A stretch of DNA of 64,000 nucleotides from Macrotrachela quadricornifera (taxonomy: Eukaryota; Rotifera; Eurotatoria; Philodinida; Philodinidae): positions 924,373-988,372 of the forward strand of contig JAJEKB010021681.1 in the NCBI GenBank assembly GCA_022393335.1, given 5' to 3'. Positions 24,421-37,925 of this stretch are shown here, piece by piece. Numbering within the stretch: the stretch's first letter is position 1; every line of letters begins with the position of its first letter. The position numbers were made by a program, and so were the translations under genes. A model generated the notes under the pieces. The model was given only the letters and a program-made list of their open reading frames with translations. It was not told the DNA's origin and did not search any database.

Positions 24421-26486
24421 CTTCTTTTGTAATCGAAGAGTAATATATTGTAAATTAGAAAAACTGAATAAATTTAGATCAAAATAAGGTTTTCACCGTC
24501 AAACTAGCAAATTTAAAATATAGCGTGCCTACACTAAAATATTTTAATTTCAATGAAACAACAAAGTATATATGACAAACTATGGATAATCATTCAGAAT
24601 TATTTTTACTTGACTGATATGAGAAAAAAATATATAAAATATTATTTCTAATATTTACTGAATTCATTTTGATATTCAGCATAATATTTTTGTTTATTTT
24701 AGTTAATTATATTGTATTTATTTCTTTGTTTTTGTCTTTTGAATAATAAATCATCATTTAATGGTAAAGAATGAAAACGAAAAAAATCAAAGAAGAACTA
24801 ACAATAAACGTCATATTAATCATATGAAGGCATATACTTCTGATTCGTTATTATCTATCTTACCTTGTTTTACTCTTTATCGTGCATGATTCAAAAAAAA
24901 ATGTGCATACATATACGATTATACTATAATTATTAGCTTTAACAAAATCTTACTGTTTCACGAGTAGGAAAAGAATAATTTATGATGAACACGAATCAAT
25001 TTAGCTAGATAACATATATTATTTATTCATATTTCTTTTTTTTCTATTATCTTTTGTCATGCATGCCTTCTTTTACAAAACATACGAGACTGAAACAAAT
25101 GCTATATGCTTAGAACGAAAAGAGATTTACATTGTGTGATTTTTTCGTGTGAACTCGTAAACCATAAAAAAAAGAGAAAACCTTTTCTTAATAGATAAGA
25201 ACTTATATACACGGTTTTATCATCAATAAAAGACCAAGTAGCTATACAGTTTAAACAGATGTATTTATTGATCCAATATGAATTTTTAAATATTATGAAA
25301 AGTAAAAAATAAGAAAAATAGTCAAAGTTGATATTGATATAAACAAAGATTGTTCTGTTACTATCCCTCATGTATTATATAATATAAAACGTAATAAAAT
25401 ACATAGGTGCAAAGCTAAAATTATCAAATAGAAAAATGTGCATTAGTAATAGAACGAAAAAAAATAACTAGTCATGAGTGAGCGGGCAATTAATCTTTAG
25501 TTTTTTTCTTCATCTCTATTAAAAATAAGCATTAAGAAAAAAAAATAAATAGAAATTATATTAAATCAAAGTAAGCGATGTTTACAATCTTCGAATATTT
25601 TTATTCTATATTGAAAAATAAATATTATTATTTAAATACTTTTACTAGACAATACTGATTCTGGTAGAAACATGTAGAAAATGTAGCAAATTAGCATTAA
25701 ATATTTGCTAGCTGATCTGTATTATTGTTTGAATTCATTATAAATTATTCCTCATTACATCAACAGACAAAATTCTATAACAACTTTAATCTGACTTTCG
25801 TCAGTACATTCTCTGTAGTTCTATTAACTAACGAACGATCACGATGTTTTTACTACGAAAAACAGAATATAAGTATGATAAAATTGATGTATTTGAGAAT
25901 TATTTATTTCTCTTTTTCTACAATAGAAATTTGATAATTTTGATGAAGGAAGAGATGTATTTTATATTCTGGATTATTCTTATACCAATTAAACATTTAA
26001 CTAGAAGAATTATATCATATATCGAATTTGTTTAAATAAAGTAACATCAAGCTATTTTGCTCTAGTTTGAAATTGATAAATAAATAGAATAATAAAGATT
26101 GATTCAAATACTAATAACATATGATGAGATTAGGATTTATTTGACTCAAGAAATCTTAAACTATGAAACTAACGTTTTTTTTATTAAGAATTAATCTTGA
26201 GAGTGATATTTATTCTCGTACATTAGCTTCCATAATAAACTAATATATATACTTTAAGAAAGTCTTTAATTCATGATAAAAGTACATCTAGTTGACATAT
26301 GGCATATGTAATCAACTCATCACAATATGAAATAGGATTTTATGAAACATATTTTTATATTATAGATGAAAATCCGTTGCAGAAATAATAATTCTGTAGC
26401 AATCGAACAAATATTTGTTCAACGAAATTCTCTTCTTGACATTTGTCTGTACGTATATTTTACATTACATTCATCCAATAGAGAAA
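24421..26486. other. Intergenic AT-rich region
   Basis: Only short chance frames are present. No inverted repeats or exon signals could be supported. Confidence 0.5.
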
Positions 26487-29400
26487 ATGTTTGTAAATCG
26501 GATGACAATAAATAAGGTTGTGGGAAGATTTCATGAGGATAATATACCTTTTTTTAATCTTTACTTTCATAATTTATACACTTTTTATTTTAGGAAAACA
26601 TTATCTTGGTTACAAAATCGATCTTTGACAGGTGTATGTGCATTTTCTATATTTATAGGATTATCAATTATTGTTGGTGTATTGACTGTTTATTTGACCT
26701 CACTAAACGAAGAAAGTATGTTGTATTTTTTGTTAATAATTCAAAATAGTTTTCATCCATAAATCAAAATCATGATTATTTAATCAGGAAAAGTTATTCT
26801 AGTTTAAGGCATGAAAATATCATGTAAATTTTCTTACGTTATAATCTATACAAGAAACAAACATTCATAACAGTAGTAGATCAACATATTGAACCATTTT
26901 CTATTGTTCATAATTGTTTTCAGTAGAAATTCTCCTAATCTATTATAAGGCCAAGAACAATATCTAATAACCTTTTCAAGACGACACGTTTTGTAATCTT
27001 ATTACGATCTGTAAGAAAACTGGTGCATATGAAAGTCAAATCAATCTTTAGCGGTGCTCGAAAAGTCATTTCCCAACTCCATCTTCTGTAATATCATTTT
27101 TATTCGATATTTTTATTTCTACTTCGAGTCATGAATCGTGTAATTGTAGATAAAATAACGCTTATCATTTTTGATGATATGCTCTTAAAAATTTGCCACG
27201 TTCTGGATCCGTGCCCATGATAATAGAAGCGCCTATGGAAAATGTTATAATTCCATATTCGTAATACTTGTCGTCAAAGAAAGAGAAGTTAATCTTTTAG
27301 AACGTGAAGATAAAAGTTTTATTATAATATCTAAAAATGTTCTGATAACATATAGAAGTACATTTATCATACAAAGAGTCAAACATATCATTAAAAATGA
27401 AAATATTAAACTTATAAACATAATTTTGATGTTGAGGAGAGAAAAATAAATGAGACAGTTATTTAAAATACTAATACCATTTATACGTAACAATTCTAAG
27501 TGATATTTCATTCGTCCTTTTTTGAGATAAAACATGTCAATTCTCTTTCCAACGATCAGCTCAAAGTGCTATTGGCTATGATTCACATCCACGACATGTT
27601 ACTGTTGGTATTTTAAATTACGACAATTATTTAGATATTGTGGTCGCCAATTCTGGCACTAATAGCATTGGCATATTTCTGGGACAAAGCAATGGAACAT
27701 TTTCTAATCAGACTACATATTCAACTGGAATTAGATCTCAACCATATTCAGTCATTATTGGAGATTTTAACAAAGACAATAAATCTGATATTGTTGTTGC
27801 CAATTATGGTATCAACAGTATAGGTGTATTTCTTGGTCATGGAAACGGAAGTTTTGCAAATCAAATCATAACTTCCCTTCGATCTTCTCGTCCTTTGTCA
27901 TTAGCTATTGGAGATTTCAATAATGACAATCAATTCGATATTGCTGTAGTCAATTATGGTACATCGAGTGTATCTATACTCTTAGGATTTAATAATGGAT
28001 CGTTTCGAATTGAAAAGAATTATTATACAGGTTATGATTCTATTTCATATTCACTCGTTGTTACTGATTTTAATAATGACAAGAAAATCGATATTGCCAT
28101 TGTTAATTATGGTACTAGCGAATTAGTGATACTTTTGACGAACAAAAATGAAATATTTCTTATTCAAAAATATTCCACTGGTAATGGTTCTCATCCGTGC
28201 TCGCTTGCTATTGGTGACTTTAATAATGATAACATCCTGGATATCACTGTCGCAAATTTTGCTACTAGCAATATAGGAGTATATCTAGGAAATGAAAATG
28301 GAACTTTTACAAATATTCAGATGCATTCAACAGGTCTTAATTCTCGTCCGCAGTTTATTGTTGTTACTGATTTGAATGATAATACTAAATCTGATATTAT
28401 TGTTGTTGACTCATATAATAACAATGTAATTATATTTGAAGGAGATGGAACTGGAAATTTCTCGATTGTTACAATACATCCAATTGGATATGATACTAGT
28501 CCATGTTCAATTGCCGTTGGTGATTTTGATAAGGACAATAAATTAGATATTGTTATCACCAACAATGGTACTAACAATATTGTTATATTGAATACATATG
28601 CTGTTTATTTTGTTGCAAATCAAACAATGTATTCAACTGGCATAGATTCCAAACCAACTTCTGTTGCTGTAGGTGATTTCAATTATGATAATTTGTCAGA
28701 TATTGTTGTTGCCAATAATGGCAGCAACACTATTAATATATTTATTAATCTTGGTGATGGAACTTTTGAAGAACCAATAACGATTCCTTGTAGAGTAGAT
28801 TCTCAATCGAATGCCGTCGCTTTAGGCGATATCAACAATGATAATCAACTTGATATTATCATACTCATGACTGGAATAAGTGAAATAGGTATTTTATTGG
28901 GACATGGAAATGGTACTTTCAGTTTCAGTGAGACACATTCAACTGGAATACAATCTGTTCTTTGGTCAATAGCTGTGGGAGACTTGGACAATGATAACAA
29001 TCTTGATATTGTTGTGGCTGACTATGGTACTGGTAATGTAAAGGTATTATTTGGATATAGTCATGGAACTTTTAGAAATATTAGTACATATTTAACTGAA
29101 ATTAAATTTCATCCCACGCAAGTTATTCTAAATTATCTTAATAACGATAATATACTAGACATTGTTGTGTCTGATGACATCGAAAGTCGTATTGCTGTAC
29201 TTCTAGGATACGGTAATAGATCATTTTGGATTTCATCGATAATTTCAACTAATGGCAATCGTCCATCTAATTTAGCTAGTGGGGATCTAAATAATGATCA
29301 TAAATTAGATATAGTCTATACCAGTCCTTTATTCTCTAATATCGGCATACTTTTGGGATATGGTAATGGAACATTCAGAAAAACAATTGAAATTCCTACT

Positions 29401-31822
29401 GAGTATGGTTCTTGGCCATGGGCTGTTGCTCTTGACCATTTTAATAATGATACACTTCTTGATATGGTAGTAACCTATGTTTATGGTTTTAACATAGACA
29501 TATTTTTTGGACTAGGAAATGGATCTTTTGCTTTACACAAGACATTTTCAACTGGATATAATTCTTTTCCAATGTCTATTGCTCTTAGTGACTTTAACAA
29601 TGATTATCCATTGGATATCGTTGTTGGCAACCGAGATGCAAATAATATTGGTGTATTTCTTCTGAATTATAAGACAGATTTTATGTATACAAGAAGTTAT
29701 TCTACTGGTTCTGGTTCACATCCATATTCTGTTGCTATTGGCGACTTCAATAAGGATAATCAATCAGACATTGTTGTTGCTAATTCAGGAAATGATAATA
29801 TACAACTACTTCTTGATTATAATAATGTAACTTTTATGAGTAATACGATACATCCGATTGGATTTGGTTCTTCTCCACAGTTTGTAACTGTTGCTGATTT
29901 TAACGCAGACAATCAACCAGATATTGTTGTTGCTAATACTGGAAACGGTACTATTAATGTATTTTTAGGCTATTTTAATGGAACATTTGATACAACAATG
30001 ATATATTCGACTGGTCATGATTCGGTTCCTAGCTCAATTGCCGTTGGTAACTTTAACAAGGATAATTGGACAGATATCGTTGTTACTAATTATGGTACAA
30101 ACAATCTAGAAGTATTTCTTGGATTCGACTATGCAACTTTTACAAATCAAACCATTCATATACTTGGAACTACTTCCAATCCTATTGCTATTACTGTCGG
30201 TGATTTTAATAACGATCATAATTGCGATATTCTAGTCACTAATTCGTTTATTAAGAATGTTGGTGTGTATTTAGGATATGGAAATGGAACATTTGCAGAA
30301 CAAATACCTTTGTTAACAGGTATCTTTTCACCATTTTCAATCGTCTCTGGAGATTTTAATGGCGACAATCAAACTGATTTTATTGTCGCGTATAGAGAAG
30401 ATAACCAAATAGGCATATTTTTAGGATATGGAAATGGAAGTTTTCAACCTCAAATAACTTATCCTACAGGTAATGCGTCTTATCCTAGTTCAGTGGCTGT
30501 CGGTGATTTTAATAAAGACAATATCCTAGATTTTGTTGTTACTAATTATTACAGTAATAATATAGGTATATTTATAGGAAATAGTAACGGAACATTTATA
30601 GAGCAAAAACCATATTTATTACCTTTTCAATCTTATCCAATATGGGTGGTCGTTGATGATCTCAACAATGATTGTATACAAGATATAGCGGTCGCTAATT
30701 CTGTCCAGAACAACATAGGTATACTTTTTGGCTATGGTAATGGTACTTTTAAAGATATGATAGAACTTTTCACTGGAGAAAATTCTAGGCCAATCTCAGT
30801 TGGTATTGGAGATTTTAACAAAGACAATTGGATGGATATTGCTGTTGCTAATAGTGATAGTCAAAATATTGGTATCTTTTTTGGTTACGGTGGTGGCACT
30901 TTTTCGTCACAAAAAACATATTCTACTACGTAGTTCTGAATCACAGTTGAATTCAATGATTATTCGCGATTTAAATAATGATACAATACTGGATATTATT
31001 ATTTCCGATCCTGGTAATGGGAACGGTAATATAGGCGTATTTTTTGGATATGGTGATGGGAATTTCACAAGACTAAAAACTTATTCAACTGGTTGGAATT
31101 CTAATCCATCATCGATTGCAGTTTGTGACTTTAACAGCGATAGTCGACTAGATCTTTCTATCAGTTATCAGTATTTAGACAGCATCGGTATAATGCTTCG
31201 ACAAAAAAGTGAACCTTTTGGGGCACCAATAACATTGTCTACTGGCAATGGTTCTTATCCAATATCAGTTGCTGTTGATGATTTTAACAATGATAATTAT
31301 CTAGACATTGCAGTAGCTAATTCTGGTATCAATAATATAGGTATTTTCCTAGGTATTGGTAATGGAACGTTTGCTCAACAACAAACTTCTCCCATTGGTA
31401 ATAACTCTGAACCAGTTTCGATTGCTACTGGTAATTTCAACAATGATAATCGTATAGATATTGCTGTTGTTAATTCAAAATCAAGTACTATTGTTATTCT
31501 TCATGGATATGGAGATGGTACTTTTTCTGTTCTAAGAAATTATTCAACTGGAATAAGTTCTGTACCAACTTCTGTCGCTGTGAAAGATTTGAATAAAGAT
31601 AATTATTTAGATATTATCGTTGCTGATTCTGGTAGCAATGACGTAATCGTATTCTTGGGATATGGAAATGGAACTTTCTTAGAATCAAAATCATATTCTC
31701 TTGGTTATAATGCTCGTCCACAATCAGTGGCTATTGGAGATATTAATAATGATCATTTAATCGATATTGTTGTTGCCAATGCTGGTGCAAATTATGTAGA
31801 AATTCTTTTACAAACATGCTAA
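26487..31822 (+). CDS. Membrane-anchored FG-GAP/VCBS repeat protein, one frameshift
   Basis: Exon 1 (26487-26715) encodes a cytoplasmic start and one membrane segment (VCAFSIFIGLSIIVGVLTVY), then LTSLNEE. A GTATGT donor at 26716 and a TTTTTTGAG acceptor ending 27526 are phase-compatible and remove 811 bp. Exon 2 begins in a TCQFSFQRSA stretch and then carries 28 repeats of ~50 residues, each with a DxNxDxxxDIVV calcium-loop motif and an ending like GYGNGTF. The series is typical of FG-GAP/VCBS beta-propeller blades. Most blades contain N-G-T/S, an N-glycosylation sequon, fitting an extracellular location. The frame breaks at 30928: frame 1 hits TAG at 30931, while frame 2 continues the repeats to 31822, so one extra base (mutation or assembly error) divides 22 from 6 repeats. 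Without it the protein would be about 1,500 residues. Ligand or function is unknown; adhesion or surface recognition is a guess from the fold. The exact start codon is uncertain. Confidence 0.85.
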
Positions 31823-33546
31823 TTTTCTCCTTCTTAATTTGATTATTTATTTTTTCTTTAATATTTCTTTTAATCGTTAACTTTACTTTTGGATTTTTAT
31901 TTGATATTTACTAACAAAAATTTGTAAGGAATATTTATATTAATAATCAATAAATAATCAAGATTTTTTTAAATGAAGAGTTTCAGTCTATTTATAACCA
32001 TTGATTTATTCTTCAATGAAAATTTCAGTTTATTAAAAGAGTTTTTGCCAATAATATGTTATTAATTTCTTTTTGTGACAAAGTTATAAGATTAAGTTGG
32101 AGAAAAAAAAAGTTTATTTATGTTGAATTACGAAACAAAAAAAAAGGTATAGTCGATGAAAGAAAAAGAAGAGAACAAGCACATTTTTTCCTTCGGTTTG
32201 GTGTGACACATAGTAAATCATGGATTTTTTCACTTCTTCATTTCACACAAACGGTATATATTATTACATATAAAATATAGTTGACAACGTCAGCATTTCA
32301 AACAATTAATAGTGAGTAATATTTTGTCGCATTTTATAAAAAAAATATTCACATTCGTTCTTGAGTATGTAAAAAAGAAAAGTTATACTTAACCGTTCCA
32401 GATGTAACATATATTTAATCGATGTATAATTACTCGTTTCGAAATCTTTTATTATTTATACTTGATTATTTTACCGGTTGTCTCGAGGTGATTACATGGA
32501 AAAAATGACCATTTGTTGTTTGATCATTGAAACCATAATGGCATATAAAAGATTGATTTTTTTTATTCGATTATACTGTTCGAAATTCAAAATCATCATA
32601 TAGTTAAATGAGGTCACGGAAATAGTTTAAATTGGCTTTATCAGTTAATAAAATAATCATTTCTTAATACTAACGAAATTAAAATTATAAAATCATGTCT
32701 GATCAAATAAAGATAGGCTTGTTTTAATATCTATATTTAAACTGCGTGGACTTAATTATTTTCATCCCATCAGATTTTGATCCAAAATTCAATAGTGATG
32801 GAGCTATTATCGCGTCTGAATGGTTCTTAAAAGAATATTACTGCTACACTTGTAAGAAGCAACCTAAACTTAAAAATTTAGAAACCTAATGCTTATTCAA
32901 AAAAAATAAGTGAGTAGGTGTTTTTCAAATAACTTTTGACAAGAGTAAGGTAGACAGCTGCAGTTTTTACCGTTGGAAAGAAGAGAAGAAAACGCACCGA
33001 ATTGTATAATACAGACTTTTCCGGAGGGTTTTTTAAAGGAATGTCGAAAAATGAAGTTTCTATTATATGAAAAAAATGATTATTTTCACAGAAATTAATA
33101 GCAAAATCAGCTAAGAATTTCCACTAGGATATTTATAACTTCTGAATGGAAAGATCTACACATCTCGGTCTTAAGTATAATTCGTAGATCTTCTGCTAGT
33201 GATCCAAATGCACACGAGATTATTGAATAATCACTATAGTCACCTTTCGAAATATATTGGTTTCCAAAAACGTCACTTGAAGTCTTTGAAAAAACTATGT
33301 CAATTTATCTTATAATATATAGTACAATATGTTTCCATCTCCTCTTTCAAATGATGAAAACCACAGCTCTTTATCTAGCTCATATCAAAAGTTATTTAAA
33401 AAATACTGATCCACTTTTTCTTTTTGAATAGGCATTAGTTTACGTTTCAAACTTCAATTGTTTGATAATTTTTGCATTGATTCCAGAAAATAATATCCTA
33501 GAACTAAAAAGAAAACAAAATCTAATTTGAATTATAATATTTTAGA
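31823..33546. other. Intergenic region with shared upstream repeat
   Basis: 32030-32170 resembles 23340-23460, the DNA ahead of the GTPase-family pseudogene, so it is probably the old upstream region of this gene family. A 40-residue frame near 32770-32890 (SDFDPKFNSDGAIIASEW) looks protein-like but is unassigned. 33300-33420 resembles 17030-17140. The ~1.1 kb between the shared upstream block and the gene is absent from the 23 kb copy and could be an insertion. Confidence 0.45.
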
Positions 33547-36500
33547 ATGAACTCAAAACTCAATTTTATTGAACGAAAAGCAATCGATGTTTCAGGTCGA
33601 TTAGGTTCACTTTATGATCTATCACGTGACAAATTGGTTGACCAACAATACTTCGAATACAGTACTCAAACATCAAACCAATATTCTGTATGTGAAATAT
33701 TCTCAATTGATTCTTCAACTGATACAGTCACTTGTCTCGAAAAAATGGGTTTCGATGATGCTCTTCAGTTAAGTATTCTTCTTGGTTTAGTTGAAACATC
33801 TGGAGTCACTTCACTACTCAGTCATAATCAACCTATTCATAAGAATATGCGATTTTTATATTATTCATATACAAGTAAAGAAGAAAAATTAATTTTTCCA
33901 GCTAAAAAAGTAGATCAAATCATTCCACGTTCATCATCTTCAATCCATGCAACTCACATGATTACTAAAATATTATGTGGTTTCGAAATTTTATGTGTTA
34001 TATCAATCTCAAACGATCAATCTACTGATACAGTTGATAATTTACTTCGCAGGATTTCAAATCGACTCAAAGATAACACGACTGATTTCATTCTGACTGA
34101 TACTGAACAATATCACATCGATCAATTGACTAATGTTACTATATATGGCCCTGAAATAAGTATCAACAAATCAAATGCATCACTGCAAACTACTCTCTCA
34201 AGGATACGAGATTGGCAGGAACGTGAAGACTTGCACTATCCACTTAAGTATATCATGCATTCTTTAAGATGGCTTTATAACACCAATAAATTTCCAACAA
34301 CGTACGACCTTGTCAATGAAATTAATTCTGATTTTGAAACAGTTCGAACTAATATCATATTGATAGATAAGTCGATAAAAGTGCTCGAAGAATTGTTTGC
34401 AAAATTTCCCGAAAATCTTCGAAGTCCCATACTTAAGCAGCAGTCAGAGGATTTTCAACGTCAATTTGTTTCTTTTGTGAACATATATGGTGAATTTCGG
34501 AAAACATGTCAAAATGTACTTGTTGATATTCGTCAAGGTATTCGTCAATCACCAGAAAGTAAGATTGTGATATCAGATAAACATTATCCATCATTGAGAG
34601 CATCTGAACTTGATAAATTTTGTAATGAAGTAAAACAATGGTTGACAAAACTCAAATTAATCAATAAATTTAATGATGATCAAATTATTTATGTCAATCT
34701 TTTCGATATCTCTCAATGTCAAAATACTTCCTTGACCATCCAAGATATTGATGCCATACTTAAAAGTCATTTCTCAAAAGAACATGGCTCAATAATTCTA
34801 TGGTATTCAAGTGATCAACTGAAAGGAGAGAAACCAGATGAATGGAAACAATTCTATCAACAGTTAAATTTAGAGCGACAGCAGATAAATCAAACTTCCT
34901 TAATCTATGTTGATTTTAGTCAGTGTCTACAAAAATTAGAAAATTTCATTGTTCAAAGATTATCAAATCAATCGACATCGAAATCTTCACGCAGCCATCC
35001 CAAAGGTAAGAAATCAAGCTCAATAACTTTATTATTCCATTTATTATTATGTATTTCATTTAATTTCCCTTACATTTACGTGCACTTTCAATATAAAATA
35101 GTAGAAATAGAATTTCCCAAAGATTTAAAAACAACCGTAACATAAAATTAAAAAATATTTATATTTGAAATTAGAGCAACCATTGCCATCACCATCATCT
35201 CCAAAATTGCAACGGCCACTATCAACATCCTCTCAACAATTATCACATCCGATGACTATAATGAATATATTACTATTAGGCGAAACAGGAGTTGGAAAAT
35301 CAACGTTTATCAATTCATTTGTTAATTATCTTATGTTTGAAACTCTTGAAGAAGCTGGATGCAATGACCCAATTGTATTGATTCCAGCATCATTCATTAC
35401 TACTATTGGAAATCAATTTGATGAGTTTACAGTCAAATATGGTCATCCTGATTCAAATGAAAATCATGAACATCAAGGGCAATCGGTTACACAACAATGT
35501 AAATCATATCTATTCAATCTAAATGACACGCTACAGTTACGTATTATTGATACACCTGGAATGAGTGATACTCGTGGAATTAGTCAAGATGAGAAAAATA
35601 TTGATCATATTCTTACATATATCAATAATTTATCACATTTAAATGCTATTTGCTTTCTATTTAAACCAAATACTTCTCGATTAAATATCTTTTTTCGTTC
35701 TTGTGTTAATCAATTGTTAACTTATTTAACACCAATTGCTTATAATAATATTCTCTTTTGTTTTACAAATGCTCGATCAACATTTTTTGCACCTGGAAAT
35801 ACTGGTCCATTACTTCGACAAATTCTCAAACAAGAATATCATGATGATATTTCACTTCAAAAGGAAAATACATTTTGTTTTGATAGTGAATCATTTCGAT
35901 ATTTAGCAGCCGCAAAATGTGATGTTCACTTTGATGATTTTCAAACACAAGAATGTATTAAGAGTTGGATGAGATCAGTCATGGAATCGACACGTTTACT
36001 TAAATTTATTCAAAAACAAGAACCATATTATCTCAATGAATGGCAATCATTAAGAAAAGTTACTCTTGAAATTGTAATGCTTGCTCGACCTCTCATGGAA
36101 ACATTACGTGTAATCCTGTACAATTTGAAGTTACGCGAAGTTGGATTGACTGAAAATGAAATAATAATAGTTACAAATCCAATCTCTATTGAGATATGTT
36201 CTAATTGTACCCAATCCAATATTGTAAAAATAGGGCCATTCTATATAACTGAATATGAACCTGTTAAAAACAAGACAATTGAACATTGTTTGTGTCCGTT
36301 TGATGAAAGACATTTTTTAATTGAATCCACAGTGAAGCATGATCTTAGTTCGCAGCCAATCAATCATTCTAATGAGGAGTTAGAAAGGATTTTCCATAAC
36401 TTCCTGTTCAAATGCGATAGACTGATTAATTTTTTACAACAAAAAGGACAATTAAATCAAGATGGTCCATTTACACCTATTCTCAAACGGTTCCTTGATG

Positions 36501-36805
36501 AAGAACGACAAATTTTTAAGATCTCCAATATTAATCTTTCTATGAATGAGAGAATAATGAAAATATTACATTCAATACCCAAAATACGTTCGCAGAATAA
36601 ACAAGAAATACTTAAATCAAACGAAAAACTTTCACTTAAAGATGTCTACAACATAATCAACGAACTGAAGGCTATACCAGCAGTTAAAGAACAAATCGAG
36701 TGCATCAAAATAAATCGCCAGTTAAAGATGGAAAAAAATGAATATCAAATAAAAATTCCTGTAATCAAAAACAAAAGATTCTCTAAACTTACTAATTCTT
36801 CTTAA
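33547..36805 (+). CDS. SNTX-like N-terminal region fused to AIG1-type GTPase
   Basis: Two exons: 33547-35005 and 35175-36805. The donor AAAG|GTAAGA and the acceptor TTGAAATTAG join in phase (codon G|AG), giving 1,029 residues. The N-terminal ~490 residues start with GRLGSLYDLSRDKLV, and the IRQG and YVDFSQCLQKLENFIVQRL regions resemble the helical and thioredoxin-like parts of stonustoxin-family proteins. That family also occurs in many non-venomous animal proteins, so no toxin role is implied. The C-terminal half is an AIG1/GIMAP-like GTPase: P-loop GETGVGKST near residue 522, DTPGMSDTRG (G3) near 612 and FTNAR (G4) near 682. A cysteine pair region follows (CSNCTQ, HCLCPF) and then a helical tail. 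GIMAP-like GTPases act on membranes in immune or stress settings; the role here is unknown. Fragments of relatives lie at 23.5, 37.8 and 61.1-64 kb. Confidence 0.85.
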
Positions 36806-37770
36806 TAATTTATATTGTATTCACAAGTCTAACTTCTTAGTTCAATTTTTTAATGTTGAATTCTATTAATAAAATAATCGCATAATTAATCTTTCGCTAA
36901 AATAATAAACAATGATAAGAATTAGTTGTTGAAACTATTGAATAATTACGTTCTGTTAAATGAAATTACAATTTTGCTAAATAGTACACAAAAATATAAT
37001 AAAATACTTCTTTTTAAATAGATGTTTCAATTCATTTCTTTAATCGAAAATAATATTATTTGACATAATGTATTGATTCATAAAAAGTAAAATCATACTT
37101 GAAACTTAATCTAGACTTTGATAATATCTAGAGATAGATGAAATATTGGTATTTTGAAAAAACTAATTAAATACTTCAAGAAAAGAAAAAACATGATGAT
37201 TTGTTTTAGAGTTTCATTTAGGCACATTGAAAGTTTTAGATTTATAAGTTTTTCTTTAAATGTTCCTTCATTTCTAATGATTAAAATGATATGTTAACAT
37301 ATTTCGTATAATACAATTTCTTGATTGATCAAGGAATTGTTCCGTAATGTATTTAGCCTACGAACAAGGATACTCCTAAATATATTCGACACTTTATTTT
37401 AGATGAATAAATGAAAAAGAATGGGAAAGGTTAAAATGATGATGTTATTAGTGATTTAGCAAAAATCATTGGTAGATTATACACACGAAAACCGAATCTT
37501 CTTCGAAAATAATGACCGGTAGTCAGACTTTAGCACAAGCCGATAAATTTAAACATTCCAAATCGTATGTAATGAGGGATCTATGATAAAGATATATTTT
37601 CATATGCATTTCTTAATACAGAATGCTTAGAAATCATCCACCAAAAATATCAGTATATCTTTCCTCATTTCTTAACCAAATTCGACAACTTTTTCTTATT
37701 TGAGAGAAATATTCTAAGTTTTACTTTAATTTCAGATCAATAAAATATCATGCTCTGTAATGACTATCTG
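36806..37770. other. Intergenic AT-rich region
   Basis: Nothing supported. The strand downstream of the stop is A/T-rich with possible polyadenylation hexamers (AATAAA near 36870 and 36904). Confidence 0.4.
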
Positions 37771-37789
37771 TGAATTAGGATGTCAAGAA

Positions 37790-37925
37790 GCGATAGAAAT
37801 TTCAGAAAGGTTTACTCTTACACCTATCTATCAAAGATTCCTCAATATCAGTCTTCCAAAGAGACTCTCAGCAAATGAGCAGAAGATAAAATTAATAAAG
37901 TTGATCGAAATTTGATCATAGAGTC
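37790..37925 (+). pseudogene. Small remnant of the GTPase gene C-terminus
   Basis: A short frame reads FTLTPIYQRFLN, then RLSANEQKIKLIKLIEI, paralleling FTPILKRFLDEE and NLSMNERIMKILHSIPKI of the intact gene 1 kb upstream. It is about 45 residues, lacks the rest and ends in a stop. It is probably left from an earlier tandem copy. Confidence 0.5.

Noticed and set aside
30929..30948. A GT...AG stretch at the FG-GAP frameshift read as a tiny intron
   Set aside because: It would be about 19 bp, far below the 46-bp minimum seen in this window. A one-base shift is simpler.
33547..35005. Calling the SNTX-like region a toxin
   Set aside because: The similarity is to modules common in non-venom animal proteins, and there is no signal peptide. 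The fusion to a GTPase points to an intracellular role.
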